From Hirundichthys speculiger (Eukaryota > Chordata > Actinopteri > Beloniformes > Exocoetidae): 64,000 nt of DNA. The position numbers and the translations under genes were made by a program. The notes below the pieces were generated by a model, which worked only from the letters and a program-made list of their open reading frames with translations, searched no databases and was not told the origin of the DNA. Of this stretch, positions 9,351 to 21,414 are shown piece by piece (position 1 is the stretch's first letter; each line of letters opens with the position of its first letter). Location: positions 538,831 through 602,830 of the forward strand of contig JAGFBZ010000001.1 of assembly GCA_018398805.1 (NCBI GenBank). The letters are read 5' to 3'.

Positions 9351-10145
9351 GACAGCTGTTTTAATCATTTCAATAACATTTTTCTCCTTCACCTCCTTAC
9401 CAACATTAAATTTGCATTTTACCATCTTAAAGCCTCCCTGCTTCGTTGGAAAGTGCCTCGCTGTCAGACACGAGCAGCTTCCAGGCTTTGGAGAAGACTC
9501 CACTGAAAATGTCAGATTTTTCAGTCAGATAAAACTCGTGACTGAAGGTCTGAAGGACTGCTGGGGGGAACGTGGCGCAGAGCAACAGCTGCGGTCCAAT
9601 GACCGATTTCAGCTGCCTGCTGACAGAGATAAAAGCTGAAAATCGAAAAGTAATGCACAAATCATGATCATCTATGGCGTCTCTGGAGTGTTATGTTTGC
9701 AGTCTATAGCACAGTTTAAACATAAATCTGAAGCTCTGCGGCGGTTAAAACACAGACTGAGCATTCTTAATTGTCCTCCAGTGAATCGAAACTTAGTTCT
9801 CAGTTTTTTTAAAAAGCAGCCAATTAGCTTGAGTTCAGAAGATTTTTTTCCTCATCTGTCTTTGCGGCTGAAGAACGTGAACAGAAACTGAGAGCTGAGA
9901 CTGATTGTTATTCATGAACGCGTTGTTTCTGGAGCAACACCTCCCCCTTCAGCCTGCTGGATCTGAAAGGCCGAGTGAAGATTCATCAGTGCTAATGACA
10001 ATGAACAACTGTTGATCCACTCTGGGATCATTCTTTAATTGTTTTTCCATCATGAAGATGCAAAAAAGAAGCAGGTGTAACTTTTTTTTTTTTTTATTGA
10101 CCCTTTACTTGTTTAACAAAACAAAAAAAGCCAAAAGGTTTCCTG
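9351..10145. other. unassigned sequence, no feature seen
   Basis: Short frames only; a poly-T run lies at 10083-10096. No family recognised. Confidence 0.4.
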
Positions 10146-10540
10146 TGTGGGTTCATCAGTGTCCCTTCGTGGTTCTGGAGGAGTTCTGGTCCATCCTTCT
10201 TTCCAACGTTGCTTCAGCTCACTGAGGTTTGAGGACGTTCAGGTCCACAGTTCTCTTAAAGTCCACCTCGGTATTTCAGCCAGAATAAAGTCACTCAGCT
10301 GGTGGACACTTGACTGGGAACCAAACGGAGTGAAAATACTTGAGCTTTTCTGCAAACATGTGGCATGAAGGTCCATCTCCAGCCACTCGTGAAGGAAACC
10401 TGAGGGTTCTGCTGTTTTCTTCTGCTCTTGTTTCATCACATTTTTAATTGTGTTGGAAATGTACTTTGTAATAAAAGTTGCCTCGTCCTGCTTCCTCAGC
10501 AGCACCACAATGCCTGAATCAGGATCAGTCACATTAGGGT
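10146..10540 (-). repeat. fragment of a dispersed fish DNA repeat
   Basis: The block around 10195-10290 (a GCTTCAGCTCACTGAGGTTT-like string) resembles an abundant fish DNA-transposon-derived repeat. A 97-residue minus-strand frame exists but shows no motif that I can place. Family not named. Confidence 0.3.
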
Positions 10541-10766
10541 CGTAAAAACATTAGAGGGAAGCTTTATTGGGCTCCGGACTGAGGCCCCAGAGATCTGAGA
10601 GCCACAGATTCTCAATGAATATATATTAAATGTGTCTTTCTGGAAAATGCTACTATTTACAGAAGAGTTTTATTTCTCAGTAATATTTCTTTATGGTTGG
10701 GAAGCCTGTGGATCCACTACCGCTGGAGTCCACCGCTCCACCGCGTCCACAGATTTGTGTCTCTGC

Positions 10767-13700
10767 ACAGGTCTGGTTCCCAGGTCTGGGTCGCAGATCT
10801 GGGTCGCAGGTCTGGTTCCCATGTCTGGGTCACAGGTCTGGTTCCCAGGTCTGGGTCGCAGGTCTGGGTCATAGGTCTGGTTCCCAGGATTGGTTCGCTG
10901 GTCTGGTTCCCATGTCTGGGTCACAGGTCTGGTTCCCAGGTCTGGGTCGCAGGTCTGGGTCACAGGTCTCGTTCCCATGTCTGGGTCACAGGTCTCGTTC
11001 CCAGGTCTGGGTTCCAGGTCTGGGTCCCAGGTCTGGGTCACAGATCTGGGTCACAGGTCTGGTTCCAAGGACTGGGTCGCAGGTCTGGGTCGCAGATCTG
11101 GGTCACAGGTCTGGTTCCCAGGACTGGGTCGCAGGTCTGGTTCCCAGAACTGGGTCGCAGGTCTGGGTCGCAGGTCTCGTTCCCATGTCTGGGTCACAGG
11201 TCTCGTTTCCAGGACTGGGTTCCAGGTCTGGGTCCCAGGTCTGGGTCACAGATCTGGGTCACAGGTCTGGTTCCAAGGACTGGGTCGCAGGTCTGGGTCG
11301 CAGATCTGGGTCACAGGTCTGGTTCCCAGGACTGGGTCGCAGGTCTGGTTCCCAGAACTGGGTCGCAGGTCTGGGTCACAGGTCTGGTTCCCAGGATTGG
11401 GTCGCAGGTCTGGTTCCCATGTCTGGGTCCCAGGTCTGGTTCCCATGTCTGGGTCACAGATCTGGTTCCCAGGACTGGGTCGCAGGTCTGGGTCCCAGGT
11501 CTGGTTCCCATGTCTGGGTCACAGATCTGGTTCCCAGGACTGAGTCGCAGGTCTGGTTCCCATGTCTGGGTCGTAGGTCTGGGTCCCAGGTCTGGTTCCC
11601 ATGTCTGGGTCACAGATCTGGTTCCAAGGACTGAGTCACAGGTCTGGTTTCCAGGACTGGGTCGCAGGTCTGGTTCCCATGTCTGGGTCGCAGGTCTGGT
11701 TCCCATGTCTGGGTCGCAGGTCTGGTTCCCAGGACTGGGTCACAGATCTGGTTCCCAGGACTGGGTCACAGGTCTGGTTCCCAGGACTGAGTCGCAGGTC
11801 TGGTTCCCATGTCTGGATCGTAGGTCTGGGTCTCAGGTCTGGTTCCCATGTCTGGGTCACAGGTCTGGTTCCCAGGACTGGGTCACAGATCTGGTTCCAA
11901 GGACTGAGTCACAGGTCTGGTTCCCAGGACTGGGTCGCAGGTCTGGTTTCCAGGTCTGGATCGCAGGTCTGGTTCCCATGTCTGGGTCACAGATCTGGTT
12001 CCCAGGTCTGGGTCGCAGGTCTCGTTCCCAGGTCTGGGTCCCAGGTCTGGGTCACAGATCTGGGTCACAGGTCTGGTTCCCAGGACTGGGTCGCAGGTCT
12101 GGGTCGCAGGTCTCGTTCCCATGTCTGGGTCCCAGGTCTGGTTCCCATGTCTGGGTCACAGGTCTCGTTCCCATGTCTGGGTCACAGGTCTCGTTCCCAG
12201 GACTGGGTTCCAGGTCTGGGTCCCAGGTCTGGGTCACAGGTCTGGGTCACAGGTCTGGTTCCCAGGACTGGGTCGCAGGTCTGGGTCGCAGATCTGGGTC
12301 ACAGGTCTGGTTCCCAGGACAAGGTTCCAGGTCTGGTTCCCATATCTGGGTCACAGGTCTGGTTCCCAGGACTGGGTCGCAGGTCTGGGTCGCAGATCTG
12401 GGTCACAGGTCTGGTTCCCAGGACTGGGTTCAAGGTCTGGTTCCCATATCTGGGTCACAGGTCTGGTTCCCAGGACTGGGTCGCAGGTCTGGTTCCCAGA
12501 ACTGGGTCGCAGGTCTGGGTCACAGGTCTGGTTCCCAGGATTGGGTCGCAGGTCTGGTTCCCATGTCTGGGTCCCAGGTCTGGTTCCCATGTCTGGGTCA
12601 CAGATCTGGTTCCCAGGACTGGGTCGCAGGTCTGGGTCCCAGGTCTGGTTCCCATGTCTGGGTCACAGATCTGGTTCCCAGGACTGAGTCGCAGGTCTGG
12701 TTCCCATGTCTGGGTCGTAGGTCTGGGTCCCAGGTCTGGTTCCCATGTCTGGGTCACAGATCTGGTTCCAAGGACTGAGTCACAGGTCTGGTTCCCAGGA
12801 CTGGGTTCAAGGTCTGGTTCCCATATCTGGGTCACAGGTCTGGTTCCCAGGACTGGGTCGCAGGTCTGGTTCCCAGAACTGGGTCGCAGGTCTGGGTCAC
12901 AGGTCTGGTTCCCAGGATTGGGTCGCAGGTCTGGTTCCCATGTCTGGGTCCCAGGTCTGGTTCCCATGTCTGGGTCACAGATCTGGTTCCCAGGACTGGG
13001 TCGCAGGTCTGGGTCGCAGGTCTGGTTCCCATGTCTGGGTCGCAGGTCTGGTTCCCATGTCTGGGTCGCAGGTCTGGTTCCAAGGACTGAGTCGCAGGTC
13101 TGGTTCCAAGGACTGAGTCACAGGTCTGGTTCCCAGGACTGGGTCGCAGGTCTGGTTTCCAGGTCTGGATCGCAGGTCTGGTTCCCATGTCTGGGTCACA
13201 GGTCTGGTTCCCAGGTCTGGGTCGCAGGTCTCGTTCCCAGGTCTGGGTCCCAGGTCTGGGTCACAGATCTGGGTCACAGGTCTGGTTCCCAGGACTGGGT
13301 CGCAGGTCTGGGTCGCAGGTCTCGTTCCCATGTCTGGGTCCCAGGTCTGGTTCCCATGTCTGGGTCACAGGTCTCGTTCCCATGTCTGGGTCACAGGTCT
13401 CGTTCCCAGGACTGGGTTCCAGGTCTGGGTCCCAGGTCTGGGTCACAGATCTGGGTCACAGGTCTGGTTCCCAGGACTGGGTCGCAGGTCTGGGTCGCAG
13501 ATCTGGGTCACAGGTCTGGTTCCCAGGACTAGGTTCCAGGTCTGGTTCCCATATCTGGGTCACAGGTCTGGTTCCCAGGACTGGGTCGCAGGTCTGGGTC
13601 GCAGATCTGGGTCACAGGTCTGGTTCCCAGGACTGGGTTCAAGGTCTGGTTCCCATATCTGGGTCACAGGTCTGGTTCCCAGGACTGGGTCGCAGGTCTG

Positions 13701-16700
13701 GTTCCCAGAACTGGGTCGCAGGTCTGGGTCACAGGTCTGGTTCCCAGGATTGGGTCGCAGGTCTGGTTCCCATGTCTGGGTCCCAGGTCTGGTTCCCATG
13801 TCTGGGTCACAGATCTGGTTCCCAGGACTGGGTCGCAGGTCTGGGTCCCAGGTCTGGTTCCCATGTCTGGGTCACAGATCTGGTTCCCAGGACTGAGTCG
13901 CAGGTCTGGTTCCCATGTCTGGGTCGTAGGTCTGGGTCCCAGGTCTGGTTCCCATGTCTGGGTCACAGATCTGGTTCCAAGGACTGAGTCACAGATCTGG
14001 TTCCCAGGACTGGGTCACAGGTCTGGTTCCCAGGACTGAGTCGCAGGTCTGGTTCCCATGTCTGGATCGTAGGTCTGGGTCTCAGGTCTGGTTCCCATGT
14101 CTGGGTCGCAGGTCTGGTTTCCAGGTCTGGATCGCAGGTCTGGTTCCCAGATCTGGGTCGCAGGTCTGGGTCCCAGGTCTGGTTCCCATGTCTGGGTCAC
14201 AGATCTGGTTCCCAGGACTGGGTCACAGGTCTGGTTCCCAGGACTGGGTCGCAGGTCTGGCTCCCAGGTCTGGTTCCCATGTCTGGGTCACAGATCTGGT
14301 TCCCAGGACTGGGTCCCAGGTCTGGTTCCAGGGGACTGAGTCGCAGGTCTGGTTCCCATATCTGGGTCACAGATCTGGTTCCCAGGACTGGGTCGTAGGT
14401 CTGGGTCCCAGGTCTGGTTCCCATGTCTGGGTCGCAGGTCTGGTTTCCAGGACTGGGTCACAGATCTGGTTCCAAGGACTGAGTCACAGGTCAGGTTCCC
14501 AGGACTGGGTCGCAGGTCTGGTTCCCATGTCTGGGTCGCAGGTCTGGTTCCCAGGACTGGGTCACAGATCTGGTTCCCAGGACTGGGTCACAGGTCTGGT
14601 TCCCAGGACTGAGTCGCAGGTCTGGCTCCCATGTCTGGGTCGTAGGTCTGGGTCCCAGGTCTGGTTCCCATGTCTGGGTCGCAGGTCTGGTTCCCAGGTC
14701 TGGGTCGCAGGTCTGGGTCCCAGGTCTGGTTCCCATGTCTGGGTCACAGATCTGGTTCCCAGGACTGGGTCACAGGTCTGGTTCCCAGGACTGGGTCGCA
14801 GGTCTGGGTCCCAGGTCTGGTTCCCAGGACGGGGTCCCAGGTCTGGTTCCCAGGACTGGGTCGCAGGTCTGGTTCCCATGTCTGGGTCGCAGGTCTGGTT
14901 CCCAGGACTGGGTCACAGGTCTGGTTCACAGGACTGGGTCGCAGGTCTGGGTCGCAGATCTGGGTCACAGGTCTGGTTCCCAGGACTGGGTTCCAGGTCT
15001 GGTTCCCATATCTGGGTCACAGGTCTGGTTCCCAGGACTGGGTCGCAGGTCTGGGTCGCAGATCTGGGTCACAGGTCTGGTTCCCAGGACTGGGTTCAAG
15101 GTCTGGTTCCCATATCTGGGTCACAGGTCTGGTTCCCATGTCTGGGTCGCAGGTCTGGTTCCCAGAACTGGGTCGCAGGTCTGGGTCACAGGTCTGGTTC
15201 CCAGGATTGGGTCGCAGGTCTGGTTCCCATGTCTGGGTCCCAGGTCTGGTTCCCATGTCTGGGTCACAGATCTGGTTCCCAGGACTGGGTCACAGGTCTG
15301 GTTCCCAGGACTGGGTCGCAGGTCTGGGTCCCAGGTCTGGATCCCATGTCTGGGTCACAGATCTGGTTCCCAGGACTGAGTCGCAGGTCTGGTTCCCATG
15401 TCTGGGTCGTAGGTCTGGGTCCCAGGTCTGGTTCCCATGTCTGGGTCACAGATCTGGTTCCAAGGACTGAGTCACAGGTCTGGTTTCCAGGACTGGGTCA
15501 CAGGTCTGGTTCCCATGTCTGGGTCGCAGGTCTGGTTCCCATGTCTGGGTCGCAGGTCTGGTTCCCAGGACTGGGTCACAGATCTGGTTCCCAGGACTGG
15601 GTCACAGGTCTGGTTCCCAGGACTGAGTCGCAGGTCTGGTTCCCATGTCTGGATCGTAGGTCTGGGTCCCAGGTCTGGTTCCCATGTCTGGGTCACAGAT
15701 CTGGTTCCCAGGACTGGGTCACAGATCTGGTTCCAAGGACTGAGTCACAGGTCTGGTTCCCAGGACTGGGTCGCAGGTCTGGTTTCCAGGTCTGGATCGC
15801 AGGTCTGGTTCCCAGATCTGGGTCGCAGGTCTGGGTCCCAGGTCTGGTTCCCATGTCTGGGTCACAGATCTGGTTCCCAGGACTGGGTCACAGGTCTGGT
15901 TCCCAGGACTGGGTCGCAGGTCTGGCTCCCAGGTCTGGTTCCCATGTCTGGGTCACAGATCTGGTTCCCAGGACTGGGTCCCAGGTCTGGTTCCAGGGGA
16001 CTGAGTCGCAGGTCTGGTTCCCATATCTGGGTCACAGATCTGGTTCCCAGGACTGGGTCGTAGGTCTGGGTCCCAGGTCTGGTTCCCATGTCTGGGTCGC
16101 AGGTCTGGTTTCCAGGACTGGGTCACAGATCTGGTTCCAAGGACTGAGTCACAGGTCAGGTTCCCAGGACTGGGTCGCAGGTCTGGTTCCCATGTCTGGG
16201 TCTTAGGTCTGGTTCCCAGGACTGGGTCACAGATCTGGTTCCCAGGACTGGGTCACAGGTCTGGTTCCCAGGACTGAGTCGCAGGTCTGGCTCCCATGTC
16301 TGGGTCGTAGGTCTGGGTCCCAGGTCTGGTTCCCATGTCTGGGTCGCAGGTCTGGTTCCCAGGTCTGGGTCGCAGGTCTGGGTCCCAGGTCTGGTTCCCA
16401 TGTCTGGGTCACAGATCTGGTTCCCAGGACTGGGTCACAGGTCAGGTTCCCAGGACTGGGTCGCAGGTCTGGGTCCCAGGTCTGGTTCCCAGGACTGGGT
16501 CCCAGGTCTGGTTCCCAGGACTGGGTCGCAGGTCTGGTTCCCATGTCTGGGTCGCAGGTCTGGTTCCCAGGACTGGGTCACAGGTCTGGTTCACAGGACT
16601 GGGTCGCAGGTCTGGTTCCCAGGTTTGGGTCGCAAGTCTGATTCCCATGTCTGGGTCGCAGGTCCGGTTCCCAGGACTGGGTTCCAGGTCTGGTTCCCAT

Positions 16701-18374
16701 ATCTGGGTCACAGGTCTGGGTCACAGGACTGGGTCGCAGGTCTGGGTCGCAGATCTGGGTCACAGGTCTGGTTCCCAGGACTGGGTTCAAGGTCTGGTTC
16801 CCATATCTGGGTCACAGGTCTGGTTCCCAGGACTGGGTCGCAGGTCTGGTTCCCAGAACTGGGTCGCAGGTCTGGGTCACAGGTTTGGTTCCCAGGATTG
16901 GGTCGCAGGTCTGGTTCCCATGTGTGGGTCCCAGGTCTGGTTCCCATGTCTGGGTCACAGATCTGGTTCCCAGGACTGGGTCACAGGTCTGGTTCCCAGG
17001 ACTGGGTCGCAGGTCTGGGTCCCAGGTCTGGTTCCCATGTCTGGGTCACAGATCTGGTTCCCAGGACTGAGTCGCAGGTCTGGTTCCCATGTCTGGGTCG
17101 TAGGTCTGGGTCCCAGGTCTGGTTCCCATGTCTGGGTCACAGATCTGGTTCCAAGGACTGAGTCACAGGTCTGGTTTCCAGGACTGGGTCAGGTCTGGTT
17201 CCCAGGTCTGGGTCGCAGGTCTGGTTCCCATGTCTGGGTCGCAGGTCTGGTTCCCAGGACTGGGTCACAGTCTGGTTCCCAGGACTGGGTCACAGGTCAG
17301 GTCAGGTCCAGTCTGGTTCCAGTCTGGGTCTGGGTCCAGTCTGGTTCCCATGGTCTGGGTCACAGGTCGGTTCCCAGGACTGGGTCACAGGTCTGGTTCC
17401 CAGGACTGAGTCGCAGGTCTGGTTCCCATGTCTGGATCGTAGGTCTGGGTCCCAGGTCTGGTTCCCATGTCTGGGTCACAGGTCTGGTTCCCAGGACTGG
17501 ATCACAGATCTGGTTCCAAGGACTGAGTCACAGGTCTGGTTCCCAGGACTGGGTTGCAGGTCTGGTTTCCAGGTCTGGATCGCAGGTCTGGTTCCAAGGA
17601 CTGAGTCACAGGTCAGGTTCCCAGGACTGGGTCGCAAGTCTGGTTCCCATGTCTGGGTCGCAGGTCTGGTTCCCAGGACTGGGTCACAGATCTGGTTCCC
17701 AGGACTGGGTCACAGGTCTGGTTCCCAGGACTGAGTCGCAGGTCTGGCTCCCATGTCTGGGTCGTAGGTCTGGGTCCCAGGTCTGGTTTCCAGGTCTGGA
17801 TCGCAGGTCTGGTTCCAAGGACTGAGTCACAGGTCAGGTTCCCAGGACTGGGTCGCAAGTCTGGTTCCCATGTCTGGGTCGCAGGTCTGGTTCCCAGGAC
17901 TGGGTCACAGATCTGGTTCCCAGGACTGGGTCACAGGTCTGGTTCCCAGGACTGAGTCGCAGGTCTGGCTCCCATGTCTGGGTCGTAGGTCTGGGTCCCA
18001 GGTCTGGTTCCCATGTCTGGGTCGCAGGTCTGGTTCCCAGGTCTGGGTCGCAGGTCTGGGTCCCAGGTCTGGTTCCCATGTCTGGGTCACAGATCTGGTT
18101 CCCAGGACTGGGTCACAGGTCTGGTTCCCAGGACTGGGTCGCAGGTCTGGGTCCCAGGTCTGGTTCCCAGGACTGGGTCGCAGGTCTGGTTCCCATGTCT
18201 GGGTCGCAGGTCTGGTTCCCAGGACTGGGTCACAGGTCTGGTTCACAGGACTGGGTCGCAGGTCTGGTTCCCAGGTTTGGGTCGCAAGTCTAATTCCCAT
18301 GTCTGGGTCGCAGGTCCGGTTCCCAGGACTGGGCCGCAGGTCTGGTTCCCATGTCTGGGTTGCAGGTCTGGGTC
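10767..18374. repeat. 7.6-kb array of a 13-bp minisatellite
   Basis: Roughly 585 tandem copies of a 13-mer, consensus GGTCTGGKTCVCA. Common variants differ at position 8 (g or t) and position 11 (a, g or c), with ggact and gatct substitutions at the start of some units. The 13-bp unit lacks stop codons, so 39 bp encode a 13-residue repeat (GSQVWFPGLGRRS type) in all three forward frames, producing overlapping frames of up to 750 codons that are not genes. Higher-order repeats are visible: 12121-12687 recurs at 13330-13896 (offset 1209 = 93 x 13), and blocks near 14200-14880 recur near 15860-16540 (offset about 1665). The phase is disrupted at 17190-17400. Confidence 0.97.
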
Positions 18375-18394
18375 ATTGCAACAACAAAATTTAA

Positions 18395-19260
18395 ATCTTA
18401 GGCCATAAAGTAGCAATTTTACAAAATTAACTATTTTCAGACAAAAAAAAATCATAATTTTCTGTCAAAGGTTTCAGGACTTCACCAGTTTCCAATTCTA
18501 ATACAATTTTGTTAAAATTGTGATTTTCTTTATTTTTTTATTATAAAAAAGTTGGTATTTTTGTAGAAAACTGGTAATTTTGGGTTAAAAGTTGACAACT
18601 TTGTGATTCTATGATGACATGTTCTGATTATGGGACATAAAGCTGCAGTTATACACAGTTTGCTATTTTTCCAGACAAAGTTGTAATTTTATGAAAAAAA
18701 TTCACAATTTAGCATATTTTGAAACTTCATGTTGAAAATTTACTTTTTATGAAAAAAAACCTAAATTTTGCCAAATTTACGATTTAAAGACAAAAATTTG
18801 ATTTTATGGCAAAATATTGTGTTTACAGGACATGAATCTACCAAAGTCAGAATTTTACAAGAATCCTGATTTTGTGATTTTTACAACACAAACCTGCAGA
18901 GTGACTAAAGTCCCCACTTTTATGAACAAAGTTGAAATTTATTTGTCAGAAAGTAGTAATACCAGGTTAAAAAGTAGTGACTTCACAGAATTTGTGATTT
19001 CTTTTTTAATGTTGTGATTACAAGACGTGAAGACACAGTTATACAAAATTAGCAGTTTTTCTATATAAAGTTGTAATTTTATGTTGAAAAGTGACAATTT
19101 AATGGAATTTTTCATTTTATGACAAAAGGAACATATTGTGAAATTTGAAATTTTGCAGCACAAATTCTGCAATGTTGCAATTACATGAAAACTAAGATTT
19201 TCCTGCATAAAATTGTACTTCAATGTCAAAGTTAATGCGAATCAAGATGTGATTTTGCAA
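18395..19260. repeat. degenerate ~195-bp AT-rich tandem repeat, about 4 copies
   Basis: Diverged copies can be aligned on a shared motif (a gACATAAAG-like core, then CAGTTATAC/CAATTTTAC, then a T-rich segment with AAAGTTGTAATTTTATG). They start near 18401, 18634, 18830 and 19024, a spacing of 194-233 bp. It directly abuts the 13-bp array. No coding potential. Confidence 0.55.
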
Positions 19261-19439
19261 AAGTCAGTATTTTTATTTTAGATAAGTGTCAGTTAACTTT
19301 AGCTTTAGCTTTAGCAGTTAACAGTTAGCTTTCTCTTTTCTCTTGGCCGAGCACCTAAAAATACATGTGCACGAGCCTGCTGAGGAGCAGCTGTCTGTTC
19401 ACGTCAGTCTGGACCAGAATATAAAACCGTTTCCAAACT

Positions 19440-19650
19440 ATTGAGAGTTCAACGAGTTCAAAGATGTCTCAGAAGTGGAAAACATTCATGACAGCAGTCA
19501 GTCTTCCCACGAGTGGACGTCCCAGCAAGTTTACCCCAAGACCAGATCAGGCCCAGAGGGACATCTCAGGACCAGCAGATCCTCCAGAGCCGGTTCAGAG
19601 TGGAAGTCAGAGGACTAAGGACCTATGGTTTGTTCTTTGGCGTTAAAGCC
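19440..19650 (+). pseudogene. Tc1-like transposase DNA-binding fragment
   Basis: The frame at 19464 reads MSQKWKTFMTAVSLPTSGRP followed by SKFTPR. This matches the linker between the two helix-turn-helix motifs of Tc1-like transposases (KWKxFxTVxxLPRSGRPxKITPR, containing the GRPR-like hook). It belongs to a different Tc1 subfamily from the three composite loci. The first helix-turn-helix and the catalytic DDE region are not present in frame. The match continues weakly to about 19740. Confidence 0.65.
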
Positions 19651-20546
19651 CAGAACCATGGAGGAAACTAATACTGAGTTACTGCTGCTGAATGGAGGTA
19701 CTTGGTGTTGCCACACGTTCTATTTCTTCTTCTAATGGCCTGGTGGGGAAAGAAAGTTGTTAAAGTGTTATTATGTAAAGTGTTATTTGATCACTTTACG
19801 TCCATTCAGAGACTGCAGATGTTCTTTTATTGGGAGAAGCAGAAAATCCTTCATCACAGCGTCCTGACGAGCCAATAAGAGGAGTGTTTTGTTGCTGCTA
19901 CAAGAATATCTCGAACATCTTCTTGCTCTTGCTGTAACTGTGTTGTTAAGAAACGTTGTTGTCTCAGCAGAGATGATGTAATGAGTTAGCACTGATGAGG
20001 AAAACAGCAGAAATGATTATGTAACAGACCCCCTCAGCCTCGGACTGCTCTCTGCAGGAAAATGTGTTGCCTTTAAGACCCTAACGCTTTAAAAAAAAAA
20101 ATGTAATGAGGCCAGGTCGTTGAAGACAGCATTGTGCAAATAGTGTTGTGAGAAAAGTGTCTTGCTGCTCAGAGCTGATGGTCTGCATGTCGACATCACC
20201 CAGGAGGGCTTTTCAAACCTCCGCGGTGAAACAATGAGTGCCGAGAAGAACCTCCGTCTGCTGCTTTGTTCACCGCGGAGCTGCTCATTATCCGGGCCAT
20301 TCTGAGTCGGAGCTGGATGACTTCTAAACGAGCAGTTAGGGAGGGAAATAAAGGCTCATCTCTGCCTGCCGTTTATCTGCAGGCGGCAGCGACGAGGAGG
20401 ACACTCGAGGCTCTGAGCGGAGCTGAGAAGCCACTCAGTGTTTGGGTTAATAAGTCAGAGGGAGGCTGTGGAGCATCCGGCGAGGAAGAGGAAGCTGGAT
20501 GAAGAGTTGCTGGATGTGCGTGCAGGGGAGTGACCTCCACAGGTCC
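19651..20546. other. unassigned; GC-rich block at 20240-20520
   Basis: No gene recognised. The 20240-20520 portion is GC-rich and free of obvious repeats, with a 78-codon frame of no known type. Confidence 0.35.
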
Positions 20547-20699
20547 ACCCTAACCCCTAACCCCTAACCCTAATCCTAACCCCTAACCCTAACCCTAACC
20601 ATAACCATAACCCCTAACCCTAACCCTAACCATAACCCCCAACCCCTAACCCTAACCCCTAACCCTAACCCCTAACCCTAACCCTAACTCCTAACCCTC
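20547..20699. repeat. interstitial telomere-like tract
   Basis: About 150 bp of CCCTAA-type repeats, mixing CCCTAA, CCCCTAA, CCATAA and CCTAAT variants. Vertebrate telomeres are TTAGGG/CCCTAA. The degeneracy and the non-telomeric DNA on both sides show it is interstitial. Confidence 0.9.
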
Positions 20700-21084
20700 A
20701 GGCTGGAGCTCACCTCTGACTTCAGGGACACTTCTACTTGCCTTTATCTCAATGGAAAGAGAGCAAACGGGAATCCTTTGCTCCACAGTCAAACGGGAGA
20801 CTTCAACAGTTCTGTCAAGAGCTATTTAAGGCACCTTCAGATGTCTCTAACTCATACTGACACATTCAATTCAGTCTTTTGCTGTTAAATCGAACACCTC
20901 ACCCTCTGAGCTTCTGTGGATCCCTCCAGACACAGACCCAAAATAAATCAAGAGTAGCTCCTGAATCACAAGACCCATACCCATCGTCCTGGTCTCTATG
21001 GATATCTCGGGCCCACATTCAAGTGTCAGAATCAGTGCCACTTATTTCACATGAATTATAATGAACCATCCATCCTTTCATCCA
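20700..21084. other. unassigned sequence, no feature seen
   Basis: No recognisable feature between the telomere-like tract and the LINE end. Confidence 0.35.
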
Positions 21085-21355
21085 TCCATTATATCTCATT
21101 TATCCAGGTTTTTATGGTCATGGGGGCAGCAGCATCAGCATTCACCGAGGTGTTCCCAGGCCAGCTGAGACAATATGAGCTCTCCAGCGTGTCCTGGATC
21201 TCCTGGAGGCTTCTGTCCAGTTGTACATGCCTGAAACACCTCCAGGAGCCATCCTTACCAGAACCAGCTCAACTGGCTTCTCCTGGTGTGGAGGAGCTAC
21301 AACTCTACTCCAGAGCCTCTCGGATGGATGAACCCCTCACCTATCTCTAAGCAGG
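21085..21355 (-). mobile_element. LINE 3' end fragment
   Basis: Plus-strand GAGGTGTTCCCAGGCCAGCT at 21149 and the following block (cctggatctcctgg, tggtgtggaggag, atctctaagc) match, in order, the same 3' region of the minus-strand LINE at 3060-3320, so this is another copy of that family. It is preceded by the LINE's tail-type repeat (catccatcctttcatccatcc) near 21068-21090. Confidence 0.75.
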
Positions 21356-21414
21356 TGTCCAGCTGCCTTCCTTTAGGGTTGCGGAACCCTCCTCACCTTG
21401 AATAACCACCTCAT

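Noticed and set aside
10697..16206. Open frames of 693, 643 and 750 codons on the plus strand
   Set aside because: They lie in the 13-bp array, occur in all three forward frames at once, and encode only a 13-residue echo of the unit. Not genes.
10767..18374. CRISPR-like array
   Set aside because: Units are contiguous with no unique spacers, and the genome is a vertebrate's.
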